Assembly (NCBI GenBank): GCA_018645005.1
Contig: JABGPJ010000077.1
Span: 1-42,437, forward strand
Source of the DNA: Deltaproteobacteria bacterium
GTDB taxonomy: Bacteria; SAR324; XYD2-FULL-50-16
Length of the DNA stretch: 42,437 nt
Direction of reading: 5' to 3'
Part shown: positions 17,607 to 27,119 of the stretch, one piece after another
Numbering within the stretch: the stretch's first letter is position 1
Layout of the letters: each line of letters starts with the position of its first letter
Made by a program: the position numbers and the translations under genes
Notes under the pieces: model-generated
Told to the model about the DNA's origin: nothing
Databases searched by the model: none
The model's input: the letters and a program-made list of their open reading frames with translations, nothing else

Positions 17607-18763
17607 TGACGATTCCTGCTCTGTATATCCATATCCCCTTCTGTCAAAAAATATGTCCCTTTTGCTCCTTTGCCGTCCGCCGGGATGACCTGCAAAAGCA
17701 TACGCCCTATTTCGATATGGTCAAAAAGGAGTTTGCCCTTTTAACCCGTGCAATTCCTCTGGATTTTTCAGGAATAAAGTCGATCTATTTTGGAGGGGGA
17801 ACACCGTCCCGGCTGCCGTTGACCACCCTGGAACAATGGGTTGCCTGGCTTGACGAAAAGATAGGCGGCAAATCACGGGCCCAGCGGTCGATAGAAGCTA
17901 ATCCAGAGGATCTGTCTCTCGCATATGGGACCGGGTTGGTCCATCTGGGTTTCAACAGGATCAGTTTGGGAGTTCAGAGTTTCTGGGGGCAAGGACTGGA
18001 ACTGTTAAAACGGCAGCATACACCCGCTGATTCTCGACAGGCCATCTCTAACGTTCTCCAGGTCGGAATCAACGATTTCAACCTGGACCTGATGTTTGGT
18101 TATCCAGGTCAGCGCCTTGAACACCTTCAAGCAGATCTGGCTGAGTTTGTGCATTGGAAACCGACCCACATATCGGCTTATTGTTTGAACATTGAGGAGA
18201 GGACGCCACTTTTTAAAAAACCGCAATGGCAGCGATGGCAGGACGATAATGAGACATTGATCGCGGACATGTATCGTCAGGTAGTCTTGTTTCTTGAAGA
18301 TCACGGTTATCGGCAATATGAGGTCAGCAATTTCGCGAAGAAGGGACATCAGTCAAAGCAGAATCTGTACAACTGGTGTGGAAAAAACTACCTTGGACTA
18401 GGGATGGGAGCACACTCTCTAGTATATTCACAACGCTGGGGGAACCACAAACGTTGGGTGGACTACAAGAATGCGTTGACCGCTGGACGCTTGCCGCAGC
18501 AGTACCATGAATCCCTGGATCTGATGAACAAACGGGATGAAGTACTGATGTTAAACCTACGTCAGAAAAAGGGCTTGAATCTGCCGTCGTTTGAGTCGGT
18601 CTACGCTTTGGATTTGGAAGCTGTGTGGGGGGATGAACTTGAAAAACTAGAATCCGCTGGACTGGTAAAAACGACTAGTCACCGATTACAGCTGACAATC
18701 GCCGGCCTGCTGCTGGCAGATGAAATAACAGCGGTTTTAGCTTCGTTGCTGGATACCGGCTGA
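17606..18763 (+). CDS. hemW: radical SAM protein HemW (HemN-like)
   Basis: A 385-residue radical SAM enzyme. The [4Fe-4S] cysteines are C13, C17 and C20 in PFCQKICPFCSF. FGGGTPS, IEANPEDL, RISLGVQSFW and NLDLMFGYPGQ are HemW/HemN family blocks, followed by CLNIEERTPL and the C-terminal winged-helix-like part. Length, and absence of the N-terminal extension of true HemN, indicate HemW, a heme chaperone rather than coproporphyrinogen dehydrogenase. The last cysteine motif is CPFC where HemW more often has CPYC. It overlaps the upstream gene by one base (TAATG). Confidence 0.9.
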   Translation: MTIPALYIHIPFCQKICPFCSFAVRRDDLQKHTPYFDMVKKEFALLTRAIPLDFSGIKSIYFGGGTPSRLPLTTLEQWVAWLDEKIGGKSRAQRSIEANPEDLSLAYGTGLVHLGFNRISLGVQSFWGQGLELLKRQHTPADSRQAISNVLQVGINDFNLDLMFGYPGQRLEHLQADLAEFVHWKPTHISAYCLNIEERTPLFKKPQWQRWQDDNETLIADMYRQVVLFLEDHGYRQYEVSNFAKKGHQSKQNLYNWCGKNYLGLGMGAHSLVYSQRWGNHKRWVDYKNALTAGRLPQQYHESLDLMNKRDEVLMLNLRQKKGLNLPSFESVYALDLEAVWGDELEKLESAGLVKTTSHRLQLTIAGLLLADEITAVLASLLDTG

Positions 18764-18930
18764 GGCATTTTGACGTGTGACCGATCCAAAAGACTGGATA
18801 AATTAATGCGCTGAGTAAATTCTTGAAAGACCACAGAAAATTGATAATGCTTGATTACCTTGATGCAACTCAATTTAAAAACACCTATTTTTCGTAATAA
18901 TTACCTAGTAAAATAATAATGCACCTGCAG

Positions 18931-18990
18931 ATTCAATGATTCAATGATTCAATGATTCAATGATTCAATGATTCAATGATTCAATGATTC
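18931..18990. repeat. 8-base tandem repeat, 7.5 copies
   Basis: Seven perfect copies of ATTCAATG followed by a half copy (ATTC), with no mismatches. A perfect array like this is prone to slipped-strand copy change. It lies outside any gene, 340 bases upstream of the sucC start. Confidence 0.95.
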
Positions 18991-19255
18991 TTGCACGGAG
19001 CGACGAGCTGATCCCATATTTCAGCAATCCTCAGAGTCTCCGCTGCATCTCTGGACCCGGTATTATTCGATTTGGAAAATACGCCTTTGGAATATGTTCA
19101 GGAGGAACTGCCGGGTGATTCATAGGACATCTCGAAGACAGACGTTGGCGCTGACAGAGTGCCTGCAGCACGAACGATGACGGGCAGGATCCCGTTTGTC
19201 GGAAATAATCGGCGTTGACCGGTTGGTTGTATCCTTTAGAAGATCGATAATTGTT

Positions 19256-19261
19256 TATAAT
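19256..19261 (+). promoter_or_regulatory. candidate -10 box of sucC
   Basis: A perfect TATAAT lies 18 bases before the sucC ATG. No good -35 sits 16-18 bases upstream of it, and the resulting leader would be very short. TTGACC at 19215-19220 is too far away to pair with it. Confidence 0.25.
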
Positions 19262-19278
19262 TTTTTTGAAAAGAAACC

Positions 19279-20457
19279 ATGAAAATACATGAATTTCAAG
19301 CAAAAGAAATAATTTCCCGGTACGGCGCGTCCGTACCTGTGGGCTATGTGGCAAAAAAAGTGGATGAAGCTTTGGATGCTGCAACGAAACTTCCGAGTGA
19401 CGTTTGTGTTGTCAAAGCACAGATTCACGCTGGTGGTCGTGGAAAAGGTGGTGGTGTCAAGGTCTCCAAGGGTAAGGAAGAGGTCAAGACAAACGCAACT
19501 GCCATTCTGGGAATGCAGTTGGTTACCAAGCAGACCGGTCCGGAAGGACAAAAAGTAAAGACCCTGTTGGTAGAAGAGGGCATGGAGATCAAAAAAGAGC
19601 TCTATTTTTCAATTTTGCCAGATCGTGCGACACAAAAAGTCGTTCTGATTGCATCCACCGAAGGGGGGATGAATATCGAAGAAGTTGCAGAGGCTACACC
19701 GGAAAAAATCCTGAAGGAGTTCGTCGATCCGGCAATCGGTTTGCGTCCGTTTCAGACACAACGCTTGGCATTTGGTTTGGGGCTTGAAAAGTTCGATCCC
19801 AAGCTCATTCGTCAGGCATCGGCCTTTTTCATGAATCTGTATAAGGCCTTCATGGCAGAAGATTGCTCAATGCTGGAGATCAACCCGGTTGTGGTCACGG
19901 GTGACAATCGTATTCTGGCCCTGGACTGTAAAATGTCTTTCGATGACAATGCACTGATGCGTCATAAGAAGACACTGGAATTGAGAGACCTGGATGAAGA
20001 AGATCCGACCGAAATTGAGGCCAGCAACCATGATTTGAGTTTTATCAAGCTGGATGGAAGTATCGGCTGTATGGTAAATGGGGCTGGTTTGGCGATGGCA
20101 ACCATGGACATTATTCAGCACTATGGTGGATCACCTGCCAACTTTCTCGATGTGGGTGGTACGGCAGATGCTGAAAGAGTGGAAGCAGCGTTCAAAATCA
20201 TCACCAAGGATCCCAATGTGAAGGCTATTTTGATCAATATTTTCGGTGGTATTGTCCGTTGTAACATCATTGCAGAAGGTGTGGTTGCGGCGTTCAAAAA
20301 AGTGAATTTGAATATTCCCGTGGTCGTCAGATTGGAAGGAACCAACGCCGAACAAGCGGCAGAGATTATCGAACAATCCGGCATTGGCGATAAATTGACC
20401 ATGGTTAAAGAGTTTGCTGCTGCGGCACAGGCTGCGGTTGAGCTTTCAAAAGGTTAA
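19279..20457 (+). CDS. sucC: succinyl-CoA synthetase beta subunit (ADP-forming type)
   Basis: With SucD, interconverts succinyl-CoA and succinate with substrate-level phosphorylation in the TCA cycle. The 392-residue protein begins [16 protein letters not shown], with an ATP-grasp domain ([47 protein letters not shown]) at about 1-240. A CoA-ligase domain follows ([34 protein letters not shown]). Length and motifs match the bacterial family throughout. sucD follows after 45 bases. Confidence 0.97.
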   Translation: MKIHEFQAKEIISRYGASVPVGYVAKKVDEALDAATKLPSDVCVVKAQIHAGGRGKGGGVKVSKGKEEVKTNATAILGMQLVTKQTGPEGQKVKTLLVEEGMEIKKELYFSILPDRATQKVVLIASTEGGMNIEEVAEATPEKILKEFVDPAIGLRPFQTQRLAFGLGLEKFDPKLIRQASAFFMNLYKAFMAEDCSMLEINPVVVTGDNRILALDCKMSFDDNALMRHKKTLELRDLDEEDPTEIEASNHDLSFIKLDGSIGCMVNGAGLAMATMDIIQHYGGSPANFLDVGGTADAERVEAAFKIITKDPNVKAILINIFGGIVRCNIIAEGVVAAFKKVNLNIPVVVRLEGTNAEQAAEIIEQSGIGDKLTMVKEFAAAAQAAVELSKG

Positions 20458-20502
20458 GACACAACATCTATCTAATCAAAATATTTATTGAAGGAATAAA
20501 CC

Positions 20503-21375
20503 ATGAGTGTATTAGTCAATAAAGATACCAAAGTAGTTGTGCAGGGTCTTACCGGAGCACAAGGCTCATTGCACGCCAGAGCATGTAAGGAATATCACGG
20601 GACACAGGTTGTCGCCGGTGTGACGCCGGGGAAAGGCGGACTTGAACATGAAGGTACCCCTGTCTTTAATACAGTGAAGGATGCTGTGACGACTACCGGC
20701 GCAAACTGCTCGCTGATTTTCGTACCGCCTGCTTTCTGCGGTGATGCGATTTTGGAAGCGATCGAAGCAGGAATCGAACTAGTGGTAGCTATTACCGAAG
20801 GTGTTCCTGTGCTGGATATGATCACTGTCGCAGATGCACTGCGAGGATCAAATACCCGCCTGATCGGCCCCAATTGTCCGGGTATTATCACACCGGGAGA
20901 ATGTAAGATTGGCATCATGCCGGGTTTTATCCACAACCCGGGTAATGTTGGAATTGTATCCCGTTCCGGTACCCTGACCTATGAGGCCGTCGACCAAATC
21001 ACAAAGGTCGGTTTGGGACAGTCAACCTGTATTGGAATTGGTGGCGACCCTATCAACGGAACTAATTTTATCGATACGTTAAGGCTCTTCCAGGATGACG
21101 ATCAAACCAAATCAATCGTTATGATTGGTGAAATTGGTGGAACGGCTGAAGAAGAAGCTGCTGAATTCGCCAAGCAGTATGTGACAAAGCCGATTGTCTC
21201 ATTTATCTGTGGCAAAACGGCGCCTCCCGGACGCCGTATGGGCCATGCAGGAGCGATCGTTTCCGGTGGACAGGGAACCGCTGATAGCAAAATCGCTGCG
21301 CTTGAAGCGGCTGGTATTGCTGTGGCACCAACACCTGCATCTATTGGTGAGACAATGATAGAGCTTTTGAAATAA
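20503..21375 (+). CDS. sucD: succinyl-CoA synthetase alpha subunit
   Basis: Partner of SucC; it carries the phosphorylated histidine and binds CoA in its N-terminal Rossmann domain ([19 protein letters not shown]). The 290-residue protein has [25 protein letters not shown] and the active-site block [18 protein letters not shown], where H248 is the phosphorylated residue. A ribosome site (GAAGGA) precedes the ATG. Two hairpins follow the stop. Confidence 0.97.
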   Translation: MSVLVNKDTKVVVQGLTGAQGSLHARACKEYHGTQVVAGVTPGKGGLEHEGTPVFNTVKDAVTTTGANCSLIFVPPAFCGDAILEAIEAGIELVVAITEGVPVLDMITVADALRGSNTRLIGPNCPGIITPGECKIGIMPGFIHNPGNVGIVSRSGTLTYEAVDQITKVGLGQSTCIGIGGDPINGTNFIDTLRLFQDDDQTKSIVMIGEIGGTAEEEAAEFAKQYVTKPIVSFICGKTAPPGRRMGHAGAIVSGGQGTADSKIAALEAAGIAVAPTPASIGETMIELLK

Positions 21376-21392
21376 GTTCTGGCTGAAATGGT

Positions 21393-21424
21393 GAGAACGA
21401 TTTTGAGTGATCGAAATCGTTCTC
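21393..21424 (+). terminator. perfect hairpin after sucD
   Basis: GAGAACGATTT (21393-21403) and AAATCGTTCTC (21414-21424) form a perfect 11-base-pair stem with a 10-base loop, 18 bases after the sucD stop. No T-run follows, so it may protect the 3' end rather than terminate by itself. Confidence 0.55.
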
Positions 21425-21450
21425 TAACCAGGATTCAATCTGTCAAACTT

Positions 21451-21485
21451 GATGGGCATCCGCTGCTATCTAACAGATGCCCATC
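21451..21485 (+). terminator. second hairpin after sucD
   Basis: GATGGGCATC (21451-21460) and GATGCCCATC (21476-21485) form a perfect 10-base-pair stem with a 15-base loop. The run after it is only moderately T-rich (AATCTTTCC). With the preceding hairpin it probably closes the sucCD transcript. Confidence 0.45.
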
Positions 21486-21871
21486 TGCACAATCTTTCCT
21501 TACAGCTCTCACTTCCCTGGTGCGACAAGTCATACGCTATGCAGGACTGACGGCCTTTTCTGCAAGCTTCTGATCTACCTGATGTCTTTGCTGCGTGATC
21601 CCTTCCTGACGGATATTGCGACTTTCACCGTTTTAGTGTATAACTCCTATTGAATTGTTTGCGATTATATTCTATGATCACCCGAACAGGACAAACTATG
21701 GTGTTGGGAGACGGTCCAATCGTAGAAAAACGTATCTTTTGAAACAACTACAAACCCAGCGGAAACAGATCATCTGATTCGACATCTGTTCGATTATTGA
21801 ATTTTGGAAGAATAAAGTTGAACGGGCGGTGTCCCCGCTTGGCTTGTTAGAAACTACCTTGGAGGTATGGC
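21486..21871. other. intergenic region before the CfpA-like gene
   Basis: About 385 bases with no gene I can support. The promoter of the following gene should be here, but no clear -35/-10 pair stands out. A good ribosome site (GGAGG, 21861-21865) ends the region. Confidence 0.4.
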
Positions 21872-23758
21872 GTGGAAAAAGAAAAGATAATTAAAGGCCC
21901 GAAAGTCGTTCATCCTGAAATACCAAGTGCCATTGGAAGTAGGAACAGTCTTAACCGCGATGGCAGAAACGAGTACCAGGAATCTGCTCTACTGATCGAT
22001 GAAGAGGTCGATAAATTATTGAATCATATCTCGGCCAAGCTTCCCCCGGAAGTCCTTGACAAACTCGATATCGGGGGCAATGTCAAAGACAAGTTGCATA
22101 ACTACTATAACCAGAATCTGCAGAATATGCAGAACCGGTATCTGGTCACCATCGAAGATGAACTGCTAAAAAAGTACCATGACCTGGTGGATCGCGAAGA
22201 GACGAAACAGTTAAACAAATACACCCCCTTCAATGTCGCTGAGATTTTAAAACACATGGGCGGTGATCAGTTCAATACGGCAGCCATTGAAAAATCGATG
22301 GTGAATATCTACAAGCATCTCCAGGGACATATGGAGCGTGGGGTTCAGGAGTTTGAACATAATACAAACGCTCTGCTGCGACAGAAAAATGATGTAGGGG
22401 CGTTTATCAGACGGGAAAATGCATATGCCATTGTTAAATGTTCGTTGAAAAACAACCAGAATAAACCTAAAACCGTTTTTGATGTTAAATTGGCCATCAA
22501 TATTCTGGATTCAGAGCTCATTACGCCTATCTATCACTATCAGAAACCCCTGCAACAGCTGCTGAAAGAGAAAGTGTCCGATCATATACAGACGCTGATC
22601 GATAAAAATATTGCAGAGATCAACAATGAAAAACTAAACAGCGGCCAAACTGAGTTGAAAGGTGATGAAAGGCTCATGGAGAAACTAAAGGCTGTTGAAA
22701 ACCATCTCTCTTTCGAAGACAACCTGGATGATGCTTCCAGCAAGCAGTATGATTTTATCGCTAAACGGTTTATCGACGCCCTGGAATCGTCAGACCTTGA
22801 GTCAGCGTCCGAGGACATCGCGGGACAAGAGATTCGAGATAATATCGAGCGGATCCTTAAGCGGGAAAACACTAAGAGCCTTGGATTCAACCGAATTGTC
22901 AACGCACTGACGACCATTCTAGATGACTCAAAGATGGGTTATCAGCACATTGATAACCTGAAAAATGCAAGAGTCTGTGTTATCCGGGAGTATGCACACA
23001 GAAATAAAGATGATCTGCCGGATGAAACCTTTGATCTGAGGCTGAGCTACTTTGACAGTGACCAGTTGGGCCAGATGCGAAAAGCGTATGATCTGCAATT
23101 CATCGAACTGTCAAATGAAATTGAAAAAGCAAGTAAGGTTGTGGAACTTATTTACCAGGAATTCCGGAATGAAAATGATATTAGTGACTATCAGAAAATC
23201 TCTCAGGAAATTCTGGAAGGAGGCGCCAAGGCTAAAAAGAAGTGGTGGGGATCCAAGGAGGAAGAACCTGCTGAAGCAGAAGATCTACTTTGGGATGAAC
23301 TTGCATTTATCATTAACAAACAAAATATTGACGAAGTGGACAAAGAGAAGACCAACGTCAGTCATTCCATCATTCTGAAACATCGTATTCGATTGATGAA
23401 GGAAAAAATTCTCAAGATTTATGGTACGCAATATCCGGAAGAGCGGCTCATATTGGAAAAGAGAATCGAATTCCTGCAGGAAAAATTTCAGGAATTTTCC
23501 TCAATGATTAATCCTCACCACAGCCAGCAGGGATTGATACTGGAGGTGGATATCACTTCTGTCAAACGACGACGTACCACAATGCACGCCATGTCAGACG
23601 TGCTGAATGAGTTTCTGTCGCAGGTCTCCAAAGGATTTTCAGATCAGGCAGCGGCCGGGCACGAATCGGCAAATATGGAAGTCAGCGATGAACTGAGTCA
23701 GAAGTTCACCTCTGTTTTGAAAGATATGGATAAGAGTCTGGAAGAGGTAGAAGCGTAA
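21872..23758 (+). CDS. CfpA-like cytoplasmic filament protein (tentative)
   Basis: A 628-residue soluble protein with no signal peptide, membrane helix or enzyme motif. It is highly charged and mostly helical, with long coiled-coil-prone stretches (FIELSNEIEKASKVVELIYQ, LILEKRIEFLQEKFQEFSS). Blocks such as LPPEVLDKLDIGGNVKDKL, NVAEILKHMGG, DVGAFIRRENAYAIVKCSLK and VDITSVKRRRTTMHAM match my recollection of the spirochete cytoplasmic filament protein CfpA (Treponema, about 680 residues), which builds ribbons under the inner membrane. I could not verify this by search. The start is GTG 21872 with GGAGG six bases upstream; the ATG at 21867 is out of frame. It stands alone between sucCD and a convergent gene. 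The gene is certain, the family call moderate. Confidence 0.6.
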   Translation: MEKEKIIKGPKVVHPEIPSAIGSRNSLNRDGRNEYQESALLIDEEVDKLLNHISAKLPPEVLDKLDIGGNVKDKLHNYYNQNLQNMQNRYLVTIEDELLKKYHDLVDREETKQLNKYTPFNVAEILKHMGGDQFNTAAIEKSMVNIYKHLQGHMERGVQEFEHNTNALLRQKNDVGAFIRRENAYAIVKCSLKNNQNKPKTVFDVKLAINILDSELITPIYHYQKPLQQLLKEKVSDHIQTLIDKNIAEINNEKLNSGQTELKGDERLMEKLKAVENHLSFEDNLDDASSKQYDFIAKRFIDALESSDLESASEDIAGQEIRDNIERILKRENTKSLGFNRIVNALTTILDDSKMGYQHIDNLKNARVCVIREYAHRNKDDLPDETFDLRLSYFDSDQLGQMRKAYDLQFIELSNEIEKASKVVELIYQEFRNENDISDYQKISQEILEGGAKAKKKWWGSKEEEPAEAEDLLWDELAFIINKQNIDEVDKEKTNVSHSIILKHRIRLMKEKILKIYGTQYPEERLILEKRIEFLQEKFQEFSSMINPHHSQQGLILEVDITSVKRRRTTMHAMSDVLNEFLSQVSKGFSDQAAAGHESANMEVSDELSQKFTSVLKDMDKSLEEVEA

Positions 23759-23760
23759 GA

Positions 23761-23795
23761 AGCGAGCGGATGGGGCGTTGCCGCCGCCGCTTTTT
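23761..23795 (+). terminator. intrinsic terminator after the CfpA-like gene
   Basis: AGCGAGCGG (23761-23769) can pair with CCGCCGCCGCT (23781-23791) with a small internal loop, followed directly by a run of five T (23791-23795). It lies in the 45-base gap between convergent genes. Confidence 0.6.
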
Positions 23796-23803
23796 CACTG
23801 GCT

Positions 23804-25207
23804 CTATTGGTTCTGTTTCCTGGCAAAACGATTGATTTGCGCCTGCAACTTCTGTATGTTGTCCCCTACATTAAAGAAAAGAATCTGAAAGGGCACTGTC
23901 TGTCCGGTGCTCAACTCGATGTTTTGCTTCGTAGATTTTTCCCCACGAATCACATCTAGTTCTTCATTGGATGCCCCTGACAGGTTTCCAGCTGCCTGGA
24001 TGTCGCCGGCATAAGCGGTCGACTCGGACAGGACCGTCTTATTCCTGTCAAACAGTGCCCCTTTTACTTCAATCCAGCTGATGACAACATCTTGTGGGTA
24101 ACTGTTCCGGATCTCACCTTCCAGGACGAAAATTTTCATCCCACTGTTTTTATTTATGACGAGACGGCCTTTCAAAGGCTCGATGAGTTTCAACCGGGAT
24201 TGCTTGTTAAAACGTTCAACTTTCGATATGGATGACATCTGCGTGGGTTCGGTTTGAAAATAAAACCAGCCTGACGCTCCCAGGAGGGCAAAGAGAATAA
24301 TCAGAAGTGCGACAATAACAAAGCGGTTCGGACTTTTTCCCCCAGACATTTCCTGCAGTTCCAGCGGGTTATCAGTATCGTAATCAGAAGAATCAGGCAA
24401 CTCTTCCAAATTATCCAGTTCAACAAATTCACTCAATTCGGAATCCATTTCCAGTGACCCCGTTTCGTCGTGGATATCCGGCCAATCATCACGTTCAACG
24501 TCCAGTTGCTTGGCGGCACTTTGATGGGACTGTTTTGCTGTTTTGGGTTTTAAAAACAGCTTAGATTTCTCTTCTGACGAAAAGTCTCCCAAATCAGGAT
24601 CATCCATATCTTCATCGATCTGATCTGATAGATTTACGGATTGGAGGTACGCCTCTGTTGGACCTTTCGGCTCGGAATCGAATCCATCATCATCATCTTC
24701 CAATTCCGAATCGTCGAAATTAAAAAGCTCGTCTGGCGCATTGAACGACTCCTCCTCTTCCGTCTCGTCGTCAAACCCGTCAAACAAGCCATCCACTTCA
24801 ATTTCGTTTTCTTCGGGGATGCTGATATTATCGAGGTCCAAATCATCGTCAAGGGATTGGTTCGCACCCGATTCGGGCTCGAAAGTGTCAGTGAAATCAT
24901 CCTGGGTATCATCGAATTCATCGGGTTGAGTCTCATCGGCCGAGACCTGAAAAACATGACTACATTTCCCGCAACGGACAGAAATCATGTCGTCATTTAT
25001 CTTATCCAGGGGAATCGAATAGCGAGTGCCACAATTGGAACAGTCGACAATTTTAAGCGGTTGTTTTTTAGAAAGAGCGGATTGATCCTGCTTATTCAGT
25101 GATATAGGCGTGCTGCATTTTGCACAGCGAACAAAAGTATTCTGAGCCGGGATCTTTTGTTCATCAATTTTGTAGGTGGCCTGACAATGTTGACATTGAA
25201 TAAACAT
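23804..25207 (-). CDS. MJ0042-type zinc-ribbon protein with DUF3426 tail
   Basis: A 467-residue protein. Two N-terminal zinc ribbons of MJ0042 type follow each other: CQHC/CAKC (C5, C8, C28, C31) and CSNCGTRY/CGKCSHVFQV. A very acidic disordered region (about 90-290, rich in Asp, Glu and Ser) leads to one transmembrane helix at about 297-318 (FVIVALLIILFALLGASGWF). A DUF3426-type beta domain (about 335-460) comes last, with GEIRNSYPQDVVISWIEVKG and QTVPFQILFF. The layout is common in delta-like proteobacteria; the molecular function is not known. The ribbons face the cytoplasm and the beta domain the periplasm if the helix inserts in the usual way. Confidence 0.88.
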   Translation of the reverse strand: MFIQCQHCQATYKIDEQKIPAQNTFVRCAKCSTPISLNKQDQSALSKKQPLKIVDCSNCGTRYSIPLDKINDDMISVRCGKCSHVFQVSADETQPDEFDDTQDDFTDTFEPESGANQSLDDDLDLDNISIPEENEIEVDGLFDGFDDETEEEESFNAPDELFNFDDSELEDDDDGFDSEPKGPTEAYLQSVNLSDQIDEDMDDPDLGDFSSEEKSKLFLKPKTAKQSHQSAAKQLDVERDDWPDIHDETGSLEMDSELSEFVELDNLEELPDSSDYDTDNPLELQEMSGGKSPNRFVIVALLIILFALLGASGWFYFQTEPTQMSSISKVERFNKQSRLKLIEPLKGRLVINKNSGMKIFVLEGEIRNSYPQDVVISWIEVKGALFDRNKTVLSESTAYAGDIQAAGNLSGASNEELDVIRGEKSTKQNIELSTGQTVPFQILFFNVGDNIQKLQAQINRFARKQNQ

Positions 25208-26048
25208 TTGTCCTCTTTATATGAACATGTCTTCAAAGTGTGATTAACAAAGTGCGTTACCCATTGGTTTGAGCAGTGTGAAAAACAGAATATTGGTCTG
25301 TAAATCGGTTTCGAACCGGAAAATTCGACGGCATCTCACCTTGGAGTTGGGACTAGACACTTGGTTTTGTTGAGTTCAGCCTCTGTTTCAAGATTGAGAA
25401 AAACAAAAACAGAGACAGAGATTTCAGTTATTTTCTATACCTTTAATTTACCGGCAAATCTGCTGAGAATCATAGAACATTTTAAAGTTAAAAGCAAATA
25501 AGTGTTGCCATTACAGCGAAAAAATTGTTAAGTTATAGTAAGAGCTTAGGTCTGAACTGAAAATGAGATACCGGGGAAAGGGGATAATCGGCTGTCGAAT
25601 TTCAGGATATAAGTCAATAATATCAAAAAACAGCAGTCTTGCCTGGATATATCTGTCTGATCTTCAAGTATTAAATCATTATTTAAGGATTGATCTCGCC
25701 ATAAGATAGCAGAAGGGGAATGTGTAAAAAACACCCTCTGGAGAGCCGGATTCGGAAAAAGTGACTCATTCCACCAAAAAAAACGCCATCACGATTCGAG
25801 TGAAAGAAGAAATCTCTTTGGACTTTTCTCTGATGAGATATTGTGCTAAGGGTGTATAACAACAAATTATACCGGGTATTGATTGTTGAATTTAAAGGAT
25901 GTAATCGATTTTGAGCAGTCTGATTACGGCAACTGGTATTTTCAACGCTGTTTTTTTGTTGTGGCCTTTTTTATGCATGGAGGACTGCGACATAAGTTCC
26001 AATAAAACTAAACAATATGATGAATTAATTCACCAATGGGGTAAGGGT
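25208..26048. other. long AT-rich intergenic region between divergent genes
   Basis: About 840 bases between a minus-strand and a plus-strand gene. Short minus-strand frames at 25546-25865 have no protein character. A small hairpin, GGTGTATAA (25851-25859) with TTATACC (25867-25873), precedes the start region. The frame of the next gene extends up to a TTG at 25911, but that part (25911-26048) looks non-coding. I found no clear promoter. Confidence 0.4.
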
Positions 26049-27002
26049 ATGATTAAGCTATTAACAAGAAAGATTTTTTTATGGGTCTTTTTTTTGGTTG
26101 GTGTTGGGATGGTGGCACCATTGAATGCCCAACAAAAACTGGCTTCACAGGGGAATATCATAAAGAGGGTCTCAACTTCTTCCCAAAAGGGGGCATCGAT
26201 TCTGCTGATCAGAGGTGCACTGGTTCCAGGACAGCTTTCAGATATTTCCATTGTTAAGAAAGGAGCGACCTCATATGTCATTTCCATACCCAACGCCCTG
26301 ATTGATCCGGAAAAAATACCGAAGTCGTCCCAGAAATTCAGTTTGAGGGATCCGATTAAAAATATTAATTTCACCGAAAGCATTCAGGAAAAGGGAGATG
26401 ACGTTGTTTTTACGGTCGATCTCGAAGTTGAGACCAGAAAAGAGTTCAAGTTGGGACTTCTCAAGCCGATTACCTCCACAACGATTCGGATTAAGCTGGA
26501 CGATATGGAGATGATAGCGAAAAAAGAGCAGGCGGCTGAAGAAAAAACGAAAGAGAAGAAGGAATCTGAAGAGAAAGTCAGGCAGATGGCAACCAAGAAG
26601 AAGGAAGAAACTCAGATGAAGAGCCGACGCACGACGGCAAAGGCGCAGAAGACCGTAACCGAGGTTCTACAGCAGTATCAGCGTCCGAGCATCATGCAGT
26701 TGTCGATTATCAATGCCAGCGGTTGGGCGAAAAGAGCGTATAAACTGTCGGTTTTTTTAGGCAGAGAGAAGAAAAAAGATATTGAAGAGTCACTGGGGAT
26801 CAAATTGGATATTGTCAATATCTCTAACGCCAAGAATGATCGGCACAATCAGTCGACGATCTATTTTAGAGACAATTTTCTGAAACCGGCACTTTTTCTG
26901 GCAAGGTTAATTCCGGGCGAGCAAAAGCTGGTGCCTATCAGCAGCAAGAGAAAACGGTTGGGGGTCGACATCGAGATCTACCTGGGCATGGATTTTAAGT
27001 AG
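26049..27002 (+). CDS. secreted protein with AMIN-like N-part and LytR_C-like C-terminal domain
   Basis: A 317-residue exported protein. I chose ATG 26049 (GGGG at 26038-26041) over TTG 25911 because it puts the signal sequence (KIFLWVFFLVGVGMVAPLNA) at the N-terminus. Residues about 40-155 form a beta-rich region that could be AMIN-like. A Lys/Glu-rich coiled coil follows (about 155-205). The last 105 residues match the LytR C-terminal (LytR_C) pattern: LSIINASGWAKRAYKLSVFL, NQSTIYFRDNFLKPAL, ARLIPGEQKLVPIS and IEIYLGMDFK. LytR_C domains are usually attached to LCP cell-wall ligases, and here there is no LCP domain. It probably acts at the periplasmic cell wall. The next gene, also secreted, follows after 117 bases. 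Confidence 0.75.
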   Translation: MIKLLTRKIFLWVFFLVGVGMVAPLNAQQKLASQGNIIKRVSTSSQKGASILLIRGALVPGQLSDISIVKKGATSYVISIPNALIDPEKIPKSSQKFSLRDPIKNINFTESIQEKGDDVVFTVDLEVETRKEFKLGLLKPITSTTIRIKLDDMEMIAKKEQAAEEKTKEKKESEEKVRQMATKKKEETQMKSRRTTAKAQKTVTEVLQQYQRPSIMQLSIINASGWAKRAYKLSVFLGREKKKDIEESLGIKLDIVNISNAKNDRHNQSTIYFRDNFLKPALFLARLIPGEQKLVPISSKRKRLGVDIEIYLGMDFK

Positions 27003-27119
27003 AGTGCTGCTTCATAGCGATGATTTGTCGATCAGAATCTCGATCATGTACGACAGGATGATAGTGTATATTACAAAATATCAACTCCTTAAAACAATAA
27101 TAATTATCAAGGATGAGCG

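Larger units (their letters stand above)
18764..19278. other. intergenic region between hemW and sucC
   Basis: About 515 bases without a supportable gene. It contains the 8-base tandem repeat at 18931-18990. From 18991 to 19200 the base composition is richer in GC and looks as if it could once have coded, but every frame is broken within about 40 codons. A candidate -10 box for sucC lies at the right end. Confidence 0.4.

Noticed and set aside
18991-19200. Possible decayed gene between the 8-base repeat and sucC
   Set aside because: Composition hints at past coding, but all frames are broken and no family could be recognised.
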